Below, in pieces: positions 10,576-24,000 of a stretch of 64,000 nt of DNA. The notes below the pieces were generated by a model. That model had not been told where the DNA came from, searched no databases, and saw nothing but the letters and a program-made list of their open reading frames with translations. Both the position numbers and the translations under genes were made by a program. Origin of the DNA: Tricholomella constricta (taxonomy: Eukaryota; Basidiomycota; Agaricomycetes; Agaricales; Lyophyllaceae); the NCBI GenBank assembly GCA_013368375.1, contig JAACJP010000030.1:372001-436000 (forward strand). Reading direction: 5' to 3'. How positions within the stretch are numbered: position 1 is the first letter of the stretch; every line of letters begins with the position of its first letter.

Positions 10576-13500
10576 TCATATGTATGCGAAAAAGCCGTCA
10601 CGGCCGCCCTCTCTCTTCTTCACAGCACCTTTCTGTGCCAAGAAATCGCCTGCTGCCATCCTAATCCTTTCACTGGTCATGGGCAGCCTGAATTCTTGGA
10701 CTTCGGTGATACCGGCATCTTCGCGAGCAGATTTGAGGGCATGTCGGATTGCGATGGCCACTGAAGCACCAAGGAACAGCGGTGGTTCCCCTGAATCGCG
10801 TACAGTGTGAACACCATGTCAGTTCGTGGAGAGTGATAACTACACACCGATTCCTTTCGACGACTGATAAAGCGTTAAGTCCAAGGTTTAAAATTTACTG
10901 GCGACAAAACGTACTTTGATGCTATGGAGGTTCGGCCATTCGGCATCACGAAGTAAGGACACATTGAAGACCTGAGGGATGTCAGAGAAACCTGGAAGTT
11001 TGTAGGCGCCTACAAAGTATTATTTCTTCGAAGGCCGCATGGGAGTGAACATGCTGCGCACCTGGTCCTTGGGTGAAGATAGCGCCATTGTGACGAAGCC
11101 ATAATGATTCTTCGATTGTTGCCCACCCTTGACCTTGCGTAAATGCGCCTTCGCTACGAAGTAAAGCGTAAGCCCGAGTACATTTCTCATAATACAAAGA
11201 CCCACATTTGGCCATAATCGATGGCAGGATTCAGGGATTTGCCAACGTCCATCTGGCGTGGCCACGTCGGTATCTAAGTGGAGAGGATAGATGGAAAGGC
11301 GCACATGAATATCGACACGAAGGACGGTATGATCACCCGTAAGTGTATCGACCTCAACTTCCGTTGCTGCGACCCCCTGTGTGAAATACATGAAAAGATT
11401 CCCAGATTTTTTCATGTTGCTGTACGATTCAATTAATGCATCAGCAAATCCATGCTTAAAATATGCGTTACGACTTACTTCCACTCGTAGCCCAGGCCCG
11501 GAGCCTTGTAATAGCCAGTTGTACTCAACGAAACCCGATCCGCCCACGCTGCAGCGGCCAACGACGACAAGGAAGCGTCAGGTCCGAGCTTTTGTCGAAA
11601 TGGCTCCAGCCGCTTGTTGAGCTCGACACATGCATTATGAACTGCATATCCTTGAAGATCGCTTCCAGAAGATGCTGCAGTAGCCACGGTGTCTTGTGGG
11701 TGTTTCAATCATTGTTAGATCTTCCAGATTATCGACTCCCAGAACTTACTCGGTACAGTATTCGAAGAGGATTCGGATGTGAAAACGGCTTCCAATGGGA
11801 TACGCAGCTCTTCAGCTGCTATCTGGCAGCACCTATGCTCAACGTGGTGAGTTCGGCGTCCTTCAGAACATATTCGTAGGACGTACTTGGTATATAGACC
11901 TGCACAGTGATTCGTCAATGCTTACAGTAATATCGCTCGTAGACACTCAAGAAAGGTACCTTGGCCCATTTCAGTCCCGCCATGCGCGACGAGGACTGAA
12001 CCATCCATATAAATGTGAACCAGTGCTGCACCCTGATTCATGGCCTTGACACTAGATCCATTTAGCTGGTTCGCATACTGAAGTTACGCAGCCAATCTTA
12101 CCCGAAGGCGAGCTACGAGACATCAAGGTAAACTACAGCTAGGCGTTGATTAATGATGGTAAAGGACTTACACCGAATTTGGTGGGTATTAGAGCAATGC
12201 CACGCTTCCGCCACCTGTGTTCCTGAGAAAGGGCAGTGTAAGAAACAGAATTGTTCACAAACGGTAATACGCACGTCGTTGAAACGATCGACCTCGACAC
12301 GGCGACGGTCATAATCGCTTGAAACACGACAATCTTCCAAAAGACGAGGAACATGCCAGTCAAGGACCTGAAGGCGACCTCCGTCAAGACAGTTCCAAAC
12401 TCGTTAGCAGGAACGACGAACCTCTTGGTGATATGGCGTCTCTTCCCCTTCCTTGTACAAGTTGATCTTCAGGAAAGAAGAGGTTAGCCATAGGAAAACA
12501 AACACATCAAGAACTGACCTCCCGAACACGATCGATGTCCAGGCCAAGCTGGTGAGCGACAACCTCCACATAGTGCTCCGATACGATCATGCCCTAAGCA
12601 AGTGGTAAACCAAGAAGCAATTCGCGATCATGCGGATCCATACCTGAGGGCCGCCAAAGCCTCTAAACGCAGTATTAGAGACTGTGTTCGTCTTGCAACA
12701 TCGGCCGCGGACATCGACATGCGGAATGTAAAAGCAATTCTCAATGTGAGCCAGAGCACGATCGACGACTCCACCACTGATATCAAGGGAATAGCCCGCA
12801 TTGGCATATAACTGGGCCTTGAGTGCAGTGATTTTGCCTTCCGAAGTGAACCCAACTTTCCAGTTGACTAGGAAGGGATGGCGCTGGCCGGTTGTCTGGA
12901 TGTCCTCGGAGCGATCGAGCATGCATCGGACTGGACGTTTGGACTTCTTTGCAGCGAGGGCCACGATAGCTGCAAGCTTGTTCAAGCCACCTGTGTTTAT
13001 TTTATTTCTCAGTATGGACGAGTCGATCACGTACTTGGGAAGGGCGCGTCTCTTTTCCACCAAATCCGCCACCCATGCGTTTACCTCGGCAAACGATGCG
13101 ATTTCTCGGCACGGCGGTGACCTAGAAATAAGATATGGGCTAACTGGAAGGTCATTGATATAAGATATACCTGTGCGATCCAACGCTGACAGTCCGTTAA
13201 TGCCTGGGTGGAAGAGAAGACCTCCATTTCACCGCTTTCAAATTTCGGTACACTATCAAGGGTTCTTGTAGGCCGGCGATCACTGGACGAAAAGGCATAT
13301 GAGCACTCACACAAGGCATGCCATAGTCTCCAAGTAAAAATGCTGTACATATTGTTATTAGCCAGAGGGATCGCAGCCTATAGATGAGTAAATTCACCTC
13401 TTGTCCCCCCATACGCGTAATCCCCTCAGCGACATGCTCAGCGGCACCCAGGACACCGTCGATCTCATCCCCCCGCGCGATCCTCCTATCATACTGCTCA

Positions 13501-16469
13501 TGGAAGGAGCCATTCTCTAGCGCCTCTTCAATCGTCAAAATCGGCGGCCCGAGATCCTCATACGCGACTTTCACCGTCCTCGCGGCCTTCTGTGCCAAAA
13601 TCTTCGTCTTCGCAACGACCATCCCGATCGGCTGCCCATACGCCGTCACCTCGTCTACCGCGAGGAAGACCTCGTCCAGCGCGGAGGTGCCCCACCAGTT
13701 TGCCTTGGGCGAAGGCAGATCCGAGTGCGAGACGAAGGTGTGCACACCGTCCATTGAGAGGGCGTGGGAGGCGTCGACGGAGATGATCTTGGCACGGGCG
13801 CGCGTGGAGAGGACAAGGGCGCCGTAGCCCTCGTTTTGGAGCGCGGGCATATCGTCGGTGTAGACGGCCTCACCGGTCGTGTGCTTGAGCCCGGAGAGGT
13901 GCGGTTCCTGCTTGCCCACCACGTCCTGGGCGTATGGATCCTGTAAATATTGCGGGCGGTCAGTATATCTTGCTTTGGTGAGAAATAGTAGGAACTTGCG
14001 GAATTGTCGCGCCGGCCGGAATTAGCTTGGCGGTGAATGCTGCTGATGATGTCTTGTGGATCAGCGGAGAGCGTGCCTGCGTCGCCGTCAAGTGGAATGT
14101 TGAGCTCCACAGAAACGGCGTTCCAGAATTTAAATAAGAAGCTTAAAGCGAGCGTTTTCCGGAAAGAGGGCATCCCTCCAGGAACGTCAAAGGGTAGGTC
14201 GATCTCGGCTGCTAGGACTTGGAGCGCGCCCTCCAGAGTTTCGTGTGTAAAGCGCTTTCCTGGAACGATGCATGCAAACGATAAGCAGGTAGTAATAAAG
14301 AGAGAAACACAACGAGACGACCAACCAATGACGAAGGCCTGCGTCTTGGGCGTGGATACCGTCCACGCCGCCATGCCACCATAGGCAAACCGCGCACGCG
14401 CGATGATCCCGTCCTCATCCACTAGCATCGCAAAGCAGCTATTCACAATCGCTATATCATCGTCCCTCCGTTTCGCCTGCAAATGAGCCCGATTAGCTAA
14501 TGCGCCGTAGGCGAACGGGGAAACACGCACCTGTTTATACGCCTTCACCACCTCTCGCGGCCCCCCATCAAGCGGCACCATAATTCTCTCAATGATTGCG
14601 GCCGGTGGGAGTCTTGTCTTCCTGTAACCAACGAAAAAATCGTCCATGCCGAGCTCCAAGGGCCCCGAGGCGGTGCGTGCGATGAGACGCGCGCCGACGG
14701 CGATCCAGACGGGGTTGAGGTCGCTGATGGGAGAGGCGGTGGCGATGTTCCCGCCTACGCTTGCGACGTTGCGGATTTGCCAACCAGCGAAGTAGCGCAG
14801 CTGGGCGCGGATTGCTTCGATGGGGCCTTTAGCATAAGACGCCGGCGCAGAGGGGGCGGCGAGGAGGGATTGGCAGGTAAGTTCGAGCTCGGCGAGGGGG
14901 AGGTTTGCGCCGAACTCGAGGTAGGGGCGGGAGGGGGTGGGTAAGGAGAGGGCGTAGAGGGGGTAAATGTCAGAGATGTAGATGCTTATTGGGTAAACTT
15001 GGGCCTTGAGCTAGGAGTTGAGAGGTCAGGTCCGTGTTAGCAAGAGAACTCGGCTAACGGCAGTTGGGGGGACATAGAAGGAGGACACACTTTGACTTCG
15101 ATCTGCACCTCGCTGCTGCCGCCGACGAGCTTTGCATGCGGGAAGGCTTCGTAAAGCCCGACGAGCTGCTCAAGCGTGGTAGGGCGTAGCCAAACGCGCT
15201 CGGAGTTTCCAAATCTGAGAGGCTTGAGCTCGTGCTTGGACAGGGCTGGCGGGAAGATGAGCTCGGTGTTGGGTTTGTAGGGGCGGAAGGTGAAGCGCGG
15301 GAACCAGGGATGCTTTTTCGCCGCTTTCCCCTCGTTTGAGGTGGAGAGTCGGCAGCAGTCGGCGCGGCCGCACCCTTTCGAAGCAGAAGTGGAAGGGGGA
15401 GGGGTGGGCGCTGCGTTCTTTGACATGGTGGTCGTGACGATGGGCGCAGTTCTCCCTGTTGCACCTGCGAATTTGTCGATGGGTGGGACAGATGATTCAT
15501 GACCTGAGGGTGCGGGCAACGCAACTAGTTGGGTTGATCACTGACGATCGCTTGGATGAAGACGCGTAAATTCGCTCACTGTCTGAACTGAGTTCTTTCG
15601 GATCGGGTTCGTTAATATTCATCTTGCAACACACGACGACTTCGCCTTCGTCCATGTTCGCTGCTGCGTAATTGACAGGGACTACAAAATCTTTGTCCAC
15701 TCTCCCATCTGGTGGACAGATGCCCCTTTTGTCAGGCTCGGAGGGGGTAAACGCAAGGGGCTATATACTTGCCTTGTGCCTGGGCTAGATAGTCCCCCAC
15801 GAAAGTCTTTGCACTATCGAGGATGGTCTTGTACCCAGTGCACCTGCAAAGGTTGCCATCGAGCGCGCCGTTGAGTTCGATGTCCTCGACTGTGAGGCGA
15901 CCGAGTTTAGCTGGGTCAGAGTGGGCGGTGCGCATGAGAGCATAGAGTGACATGATGATGCCGGGCTAAAGCATGGTGAGCTCAACAGATCTTGGAAAGA
16001 CAGCAAGCGGAAGTATCCCAGAAGTTCAAGATATGCGATCGCCTCTATTCAGGGCATAGACGAGACCAACTCAACTGACCGTACAAAAACCACATTGGCT
16101 TCCGCTCATCTTCCACATGCGCTCCTGCAGCGGGTGCGGGTTCTCAGAGTCGCCCAGGCCCTCGACGGTTATGACATGTTTGCCGTCGACGCTCACGATC
16201 GGGGCCAAGCAGGCGTTAACTGCGAGATGCTGAAGGACGCCTCTCGTCGGATGTCTGCTTTGCACGACGACGGTACAGGCGCCGCACCCGCCCTCGCCGC
16301 ATCCCAGCTTGGTTCCGGTGAGTCCAGGGCCTTGGGCGCGGATGAAGTCGAGGAGGGTGGCATCTGGGTCGATGGTGGAGGCGTTGAGGTGGATGCGGGT
16401 GCCGTTGAGGTAGAAGAGGATGGAATCGATGGCTTGGGCAGAGAAAGAGGAGTCACCGACGTCTCCCAT
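10576..16469 (-). CDS. XDH: xanthine dehydrogenase (2Fe-2S / FAD / molybdopterin)
   Basis: A heavily split gene of roughly 20 or more exons, each join keeping frame and family consensus. The N-terminal plant-type 2Fe-2S domain is at 16071-16469 ([12 protein letters not shown]). The second cluster [17 protein letters not shown] is built across the next intron, followed by [17 protein letters not shown]. The FAD domain follows ([32 protein letters not shown]). The molybdenum domain has [83 protein letters not shown] and the catalytic-glutamate segment [17 protein letters not shown]. It oxidises hypoxanthine to xanthine and uric acid. The acceptor chosen after RPSQ is a TGAACAAG site, because the nearer CAG gives a stop. 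FAD-domain exon edges near 15.1-15.7 kb are less sure. No key residue is missing, so the gene looks functional. Confidence 0.95.
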
Positions 16470-17336
16470 CGAATTTAATTATTGATCAGATAGCTGATCA
16501 TGAAGAAGATATAATAATTGCTAGGTAAGTGGTGAACGTGATGCAAGTCTTGTCATTGGTTATTCTCTAATTAGAACAGTTGTTAATATTGCATAAGTAA
16601 GCGGCCTCCGTGGCTAATTTCGGAGCCGCCGAGCTATGGCTGTTGCATCAAGGCTTTCCACCTTTCCACGGAGGTTGGACCACAACCTGACTTGGCGAGA
16701 AAAGGGCTGGTGAAACGGCAGGGTGGAGGCTAGCAGTTGATTAGCTTGCTGATTTTTCAGTGCGACTCCGTGACGTCGTTGTGATCGATATTTTAGGGTT
16801 TGGTATCCTGAAACGGCGCGCGCTGAAACATTCTATAACCGATTGATTCACTTTTTTTGCAAATTCAGCATTAGAGAAATCCCTGCAATCAGGATCCACG
16901 CATAACAACAGGCACGGACGTTATGTATATCCCGATCGACCATGACCCTCAAAAACCGAACGCACGCGTCTGCGACCGAGTCGACGCGTTTGCCCTGCCC
17001 TGCCCTGTTCTCTCCTGCTCCTCCCCCTGCCAGCCCTCCGACTTCCCTCTCCGCTCCCGCGACGTCGTCATTAATCACAGAAGCAGCCCCAACAACGTGC
17101 AAACTAGGCTCCCGACCGTCTCCAGCTCCACAACCGTCACCTCTTCTTCTCCAAACGTCAAGAAGCCTTCTGCTACGTCTCTGTTCAAGTCTTGCCTTCG
17201 ATTACAGTACATGCGACGATCTCCCATCATTTAACCCATTTTTCCTCATCCATCCCCCCAACATTCAAGCCTGCTTCTTGTTCGGGCCTTCATAAGAACA
17301 TTCCTCACAAAACGCTCCATCCATCCATCCCCAATG
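16470..17336. promoter_or_regulatory. divergent promoter region and CT-rich leader
   Basis: About 870 bp separate the start codons of xanthine dehydrogenase (minus) and the zinc-finger protein (plus). The right half (from about 16970) is strongly C/T-rich on the plus strand, as is usual for basidiomycete leaders. Open frames there look like leader sequence, with no recognisable protein. I could not pick out a convincing GATA or pathway-specific operator by eye. Confidence 0.4.
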
Positions 17337-20300
17337 ATGGATATTCTTGATCAATCCAATAACTTGGACTATCTCCAATCCCAGTTTCGTTCCCTCACCA
17401 TCTCCTCCCACTCTCCCGATTTCGCCGCCTCCCATCTCCCAAAGGACGGCTGTACCCTCGGTGCCCCCTTCTCCATGTCGTACTCCCACCAATCAAAGGA
17501 AACGGACGACGGCCACACCGTCATCGATACCTTCTCACCCAAGCCCCTCATGTACGACCTATCGCCGACGTCCTCTGCTAGCAGCGACGTGGACTCGCCG
17601 CTCCGCACGTCTCCGCGGTCCTCCTTTGAAGCCTTCCTCGCTACCCGCTCTCGCGTCGTCCGGGTGGGTGGCGTGTCCCACGCCCTGCCCTTCATTGCCA
17701 CTAACCCATCGTGTTTGATCCACAGCTTTACAATCTGCCACGCTTGGCAGACGCGTATCTGTCCGCCGTGTTTCTCCCGCAAAGCGTAAGTCCTCGATAC
17801 TTTTTGTAACCGCCGCCGCTGAGCGTAATATCTTAATAACCTGCCGTTAGACTCTACGTGGCCCGATCCCAACGCCTGTCTCTTTGTGGACTATGTGTGA
17901 GGAGTACGTTGGCCAGCGCCTCGACAGCGTTTGGGCCGTTTTCAAGACACATGAAGAGGTTCGTTGCCTTGATCCATTCGGACTTGTCGCATTTTGCTTG
18001 GCGCGCTGCTTTGGGCCCGGGGCGCATGTTACGTCACGTGCTGTGACCCGGCCTTCGGAGGTCGCGATTTCCCAATTTTCTCAGGCACGGAGCTTTCGAG
18101 CCCACGCATTTCACGGAATTTGGGAGGACGCGGCCACGGTAACCACGATTGCGTTGCCCTTGTCCATGCAACCCTTCACATTTATCCGCGTCGCCTTTGC
18201 GATTTCAAATGAAATGATGGACGTGGACCATTTTCCACCTTGTGATACTTATACGTTGTGCATCATGACTAACTAAACCTTGGACTACCAGGCTACCGCC
18301 GCACTCTCCCTTTCGAACCCTGCCCTGTCAGTGACTACTGCCCTTGAGAGCGACCTCGAGCCGTTTCACAAGCTTCGGCGCTTTGCCCTCACCACCCCCG
18401 TAAGTAACCCCCTTATGTAAACCTGCCATTTGTCCTAAAACCAATTCATTCACAGGCACCCACTTCGCGCCCTTCCGCAACTCCCTCCCAAACCCAACTA
18501 CGCGTCTCGTCGTCCCACTCAGACCTCAAAGGCCCTCGACACACCTACGATCGCGCATCGGGCATGGACGGCGGAGATTACACGTTATCCACCAATCCTC
18601 CAAATCCACGGACGAGTTTCAGACTGGGAGATTGGATGTGAGTGCCTCTCTCCGCTGCCGCTGCTTTCGACCCCCCATTTCCCGCTGTGTCAAAAGTCCC
18701 ACTCGCTCGCACCCGACGCTGTTCTATTTTAATCCCATGTCTCGATTGCTCGATCAAACGAATCATGTTTCTGGAAGCTCAATTCAATTTCTCCCTCCCA
18801 GTTGCAGCTCGCCGAAGTGTGCCGCACACAACTTTGGGTAAGTGTACAGTCAGCGTCATTGCCTCGTCCCGTCCATAAGACCTGGTGTCGATGTGTGTCT
18901 CAAGCAGAACGAGGACTAGGACTACGACCACGACCACCATGCTGACTCCTTCGTTTCCTTGTATGATCCTTCACAGGCGCAATCTCGCGTGCATTGGCTG
19001 CGGATGTCCACGTTCGAATAATGGGGGTGCGGGCGCTGCGGCGGGAGGATCGGCGTCGGTGCAGGCGCAGCAGCAGACGTATCAGCAGACCCGCAATGTC
19101 TCTTCGCCGCGGTTTTCGTCCTTTCCGGCCCACTCCAGCTCTTTGCCGAGCCCTCAAACTCAGTCTGCGATCCAGCAGTCATCATATAGCGCGTACAGCC
19201 AGCCTCAGCAGTCGCACATGCAGCAGCAACACCAGCCATCGACGTTCACGCACTCGCCTGCCCCGGCGGCGTCCAAGTCGGCTCACCCACTCCTGACGCC
19301 ATCTGGCAGGGCGTTTGCAGTCGGCGGCAAGGTCCAGAACATTTCCAGCGACCCGCTTTCGCCGTGCATCATGTATTGGCCCGACAACGAACCGTTCCCC
19401 GAGCAAGGCCAGATTCGCCCCAGCGGCCTTGTGGGTGTTCCGGTAGGTACACTTGCACCGGTTGGCTGATTGATGTTCACGTCTAGTATTCTCAGCAGCC
19501 GCCCATTTTGAACACTGGCAATAGAGGGCCCATCTCACATGTGCGTGACCGTCTCAGACCAGGTTCTAGGCTGCTGGCTAATCGTTTGTCTTGTTTGATT
19601 TCTTCTTCGATAGCAACCGGGCGATTGGGTGTGCTTGAAGTGCAACTACTTGAATTGGAGGCGTAGGAAGGTTTGTCAGACGTGTCTCCCCTGTGAGTTG
19701 CATTGTACCCGGGATTGTCGCGTGTCACTGAGTTTTACCGTTTTACAGACGCCGAGGGTAATGGTGACTCAATCTCCGCCGCCGTCCAAGCGGAACGAAT
19801 CGCTTTGTTGACCTCGGTCCTGGCTCAGAATCAGCACCAGGCTGCCGGACCTCAGGCGCCGCGTTCTCACTCATTGACCCCGCCTCAGCAGCGCCGTCCC
19901 TTCATCGACGTTTCGCCCTCCCAGCCCCAGCCACTGCAACTGCAGCCCCACGCCCCCGTCCACCGATCTCACTCACACTTTGAGCTCGGGGCCCAGTACA
20001 ACAACCACCGCGACCCTAGCCCCATCTATCAGACCTCCGGCGGCGGCAATCGCCAACGCCAACCATCACCCCTGTATTCCACGGGGCCTGAGTTCCACTC
20101 CTTGCCCGTACACACACACGCACATGCACATGTCCACGCGCCCGCGCCGTTGCTCCCGTCTTTCTTGCAGGATATCGTCCAGTCCCCCGCTCTGTCGCCA
20201 ACCTCGACGTCATCGGCGGATTTGTCCTTTGAGGAGTATGAGGACGTGGCGGCCACGACGACAACGACGACAACGAAGACGACGACCTTCCCCCGCGCAC

Positions 20301-20476
20301 GCACCAACAGCGGTGACGACTCTGCCTCCGATTCGCCACTTGGCAATATTTGGCGTCTTGACGGTGAAGAGAGCAAGTCCCTTTCGGCGTTTGCGCTCCC
20401 AAACAGCCAGGACCTCATCGGCAGCAATAAAAGGAATAGCAGGGAGGGCCTCCGGCTTCAGGTCATTACTTCGTGA
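17337..20476 (+). CDS. RNA-binding protein with RRM-like region and two RanBP2-type zinc fingers (Nrp1-like plan)
   Basis: About ten exons: 17337-17663, 17726-17785, 17851-17958, 18292-18399, 18456-18637, 18802-18837, 18977 to about 19443, then three more to 20476. Exons 2-4 rebuild an RRM-like fold (VVRLYNLPRLADAYLSAVF, then VGQRLDSVWAVFKTHEEATAA). The first zinc finger is spread over three exons (18632-19008) and fits W-x-C-x4-C-x3-N-x6-C-x2-C. The second (GDWVCLKCNYLNWRRRKVC) lies near 19618-19680. Linkers are rich in Q, S and P, and the C-terminus is serine/threonine-rich. RRM plus RanBP2 fingers is the plan of yeast Nrp1, a stress-granule RNA-binding protein, so a single-stranded RNA-binding role is likely. 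One intron (17959-18291, 333 nt) is much longer than the rest. The start could be one codon upstream (17334). Confidence 0.8.
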
Positions 20477-21059
20477 ATCTCTGTAAGGTGCGTTACCTTT
20501 TCCCTCGCTGAATGCATGACGCAGCGAGGCTGACCCTGACGTCGCTTCCTTCCTACAGTTGCCGTTGTCTTTGTCAAGTCTCATTACGAAAGGGTCAGAA
20601 GCGCTTTCTTGTCGCCAGCCGGGTACGTGCCCTTATCATGGGAACGGAAGAGGAGGTGGCGCGTACCGGAAGGTGTGGTTCGCATGCACTTGGAATTGGG
20701 AAGAGGGAATATCAGGCGGAAACCGATTAATCATATTCACCAGCGCACTGGGACGATTTGAACCTGGTTTTTTTTGGAACGTCTTTCTATACTAAATGTG
20801 ATTGATAATCTGTTCGCAATTTACGCGTCTTGGTGGTTCATTGTATCATAGCGGATACATTTTACTTGTGCCTTGTCAAGCTGTAAATACAAACCCGTGC
20901 CTTGAGGTACGATCATAGAGTTTTGGCGCCGATTGAACGCGTTGTGCATGTTTTGAACGCCCACGTTTCGTCAACGGAGCCAAAGAGTGGGTGGGCGCGC
21001 GCGGTCCACGCGACGAAGTTGGCGCACTAAGCATCTCCGTCGACAATGCACCATTAACG
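20477..21059. other. intergenic region between zinc-finger gene and APC1
   Basis: Nearly 600 bp with no convincing gene. The first part probably is the 3' untranslated region of the zinc-finger gene and the last part the APC1 promoter. The open frame that runs into APC1 from 20991 begins at GTG, so the first in-frame ATG at 21060 is preferred. Confidence 0.5.
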
Positions 21060-24000
21060 ATGCAAAAATCCCGCATTTCATTCCCATTGCATGGCCCACC
21101 CACCTCTTCGGCCCATAAATTTCTCGCACGCACGACGCGGACGCTCAACCCTCCACCTCACGAGTCCGATTTGTTGAAAGCCATCCGCACGGCGCTCCGA
21201 GGGTCCGACACCGAATCAATCTCGACCATCCACTCGACATCATTTTTCTACGAGGACGAACCATGGGAAGAGGACGAGCTGACGTGGAATGCGCACACGG
21301 TGGTCTTGAGTCGAGGCGGGGTCATGAAGAAGAAGTGGAACTTTGAGGAAGAAGGCCAGGCGATCCAATGGGCGTGCATTGGCTGGCTCGAGCAGAATGA
21401 ACCCACCAACCCGGCGACGTCGCACACCGCCGCCCATTATACATCGGATTCTCTCCCCGGCAACAGTGGCCCTGATGAACGACCGACCTTTGGACCGTTC
21501 GCCCAGGTGCAGCAGAATTCGGTGCCGGACCTGGGGAAACTGACGCGTGTTTCTTCGGTTTTTGTGTTCTTGCGCAGCATCGGCAGGATCTATCTCAAGA
21601 ATGGGCTTGAGTACACATTTGCACTGCCGTTTATTGTCAGGAAAGCTTGGCCGTTGTCGCCACACGGGGTCATGATCCAACGCGTATTAGAGCCGAGTGA
21701 GCTCGAGGAAGCTGAACTCACCGGAGACGCGGTACTGCCTACCATCTTCTCCGTCACCAGCCCGTTCTCGGAGGCCGGGACTGTTGGTTTGACGACCGGC
21801 ATCATTGGGGGATTCGGAGGCGGCACGCCAGCGCTCAAGGACGAGGACGAGAATTCCACCAAGCCACTAAAATCTGTTCCTCCAACCGAAAGGGTCGTTT
21901 GGGCCTCCCACCGCGGACCGGCGTCGAAGGATGACGTCCTTGTCACCGTCGATATAGAGAAGCATCAGCTCTCCGTGTGGCGTTATGTCTACATCAAGCC
22001 GAAAGACACGCCCCTGCCCTTAGGCCGTGCGCGTGCAGAGGGGATGGCAAAGAAGCGACAGTCGATGACGGGCGTCGGGAGTCGCAGGTCGTCGGCGCTG
22101 TTCGGCGGCGACATGCGACACCCGTTGTCTCCCAAGCTCCATTCTAGGGACAATTCCCCGACGCCGGATTTTCTGGGCTTTCCTGACCTCCCTCCGCTCG
22201 CCTCTCTCCCCGGTATGCCGCCTACACTTTCCACGACTGCGACTATGGCATCTCTTGTTACAGGGGGTCCTTCGCAGTGGGCATTGCCGATGAAAGGACG
22301 GCGCAACTCTCTGACAAGGAATGATTTGAGTGTGACGATGGATAGGATGGTTCTGGGAGGAAGGTTTGATGGGGACTCGAGTCTTGTACCGCTTGAGCAT
22401 GGTAGAATGAAGGCGGCATATTGGATGGAGAAGATACACTCACAAGGCCTGAGCATTGACGAGTGAGTTGACCATGGTTACGTGGGCTTTCGTCAAGCTG
22501 ACGACTTTATAGTGCGCAATCCTGGCGATCTATGTCTGTGGCCCTGTTCGACGATCGTTGGGACGGCACCTCCTCGCGATCACTCATGGCCATCTGCCTT
22601 CCATGTTCACAATCATCTTTGCTATTTTCCCTCACGCCTGGTGAAGACAACACGCTCAAGGCTGCGCCTGTTACTCAATTTCCTGCCATATCCATCGCCT
22701 CCCTTCGCGTGACCCGCGACAACGTCTGGGATCTGCTCGTCGTAAAGCCCGACCATCAAGTCGTCGTCCTCACTCATGGTACTCATGAGATACCGATTCA
22801 GCTGGAACGTCCATCGCCCTCTTTTGCACGTACCAACCATGACATCGTTATGCAAATTGACACGAGTCCTCCTCATCTGGGGGTTGACCATGGTCAAGTA
22901 ATTGCCGTGCAAAGTGTCTCGCTTTCTGCTCTCACCGTCACATTCCAAGACGGCTGGAAAGAACGAACAACTATTGACCTCGTCCCGCGAGACACACTTA
23001 CTTTGAAGTGCCTACAGATACTCGCATTGACACTCCCCTCGGACGTCATGTTCTCCTTGCATCGACTCTTCCTCGAAAAATGGTCAACGCGTGGTCGTTC
23101 GACATCTGACGATGTCGAGCTTAACTGCATGACAGAGTCTCTCTTCTCCTTCTTTCGACTGTCACCACAAGCCTTGTCCGTCACCGCTGACCATTGGTCC
23201 ATGCTCGGTGCTTCACCATCTCATGACCGTTTTCATGAAGATCCGGTGCTCAAGGGGCTCGCTATACCGCCAGCTCCTCCGCGCGTATACTCCAGACCAG
23301 AACTCCATAAGCCTCACCGTCTCTTGGCCCCAGTCCTCTATGCTTTACATACTCTTGGGGAGGATTTGCGGCTGATGGTCCACCATTATCAGTCTTTGAT
23401 CAAGTTAGTGCCCGTCATTTGTCGGATTGCACTCGCTATACGCCCAGAGTGGGCGGACTATTGGAAGCGTCTTTGTCCTGACGCAGTCACAGGATGGCCA
23501 TCCCCGGCAATGACAGGTCGATTCTGCACCGGTTAACATCCCTACACGACGCTGACGTGTGGCCTTTTAGTCATCGAAAATATCGACGACCGTTTGCCCG
23601 TTTGGCCCCCGGACATCTCGGCAATATTGTATGGGCGCATCAGCCACCCTGACTGGCAGGTGCCCTGGCATGATACGCACGACATGGCGATCGGGTTCGG
23701 TATCAAACCCGCCTTTGCATTTGGCCGACTTGATCCTTTGTCTTCATTGCAGCATCTCACCAACGCCTACAGATGCCTTGCCGACAGCTCTGTGGCAGAA
23801 ACACAGAAGAGGGCTGAGAACGCGATGTTCATGATGGTTACTGCCCGACTGGGGCCTGAATTCCTCAATCGGCTTCCCATTGGCATTGCGGCGCCTTTGA
23901 GGGAGGCTGCGAGGACGTGCCAGCTTGCGCCGCCTGGCGATTGGCCTTTGGCTGCTTATCGTGCCATTGGGAGAAACGATCTTGCTGCTTCGGCTGACGA

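Noticed and set aside
12964..13012. Acceptor CAG|GTGGC for the intron after RPSQ in xanthine dehydrogenase
   Set aside because: It leads into a stop at once; AAG|CTTGCAGC downstream restores the family consensus [17 protein letters not shown].
15720..15776. GC-AG intron (GCAAGT donor) in the xanthine dehydrogenase 2Fe-2S/FAD linker
   Set aside because: The GT in AAGTATATAG just downstream gives a canonical intron that keeps the frame into GICPPDGRV; the GC donor leads to a stop.
20991..21059. Upstream extension of APC1 to 20991
   Set aside because: That frame starts at GTG and its first 23 codons are unlike APC1; the ATG at 21060 is a better start.
22020..22439. Antisense ORFs across APC1, XDH and DEF1
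   Set aside because: They are mirror frames of GC-rich or repetitive coding sequence, with no independent signal.
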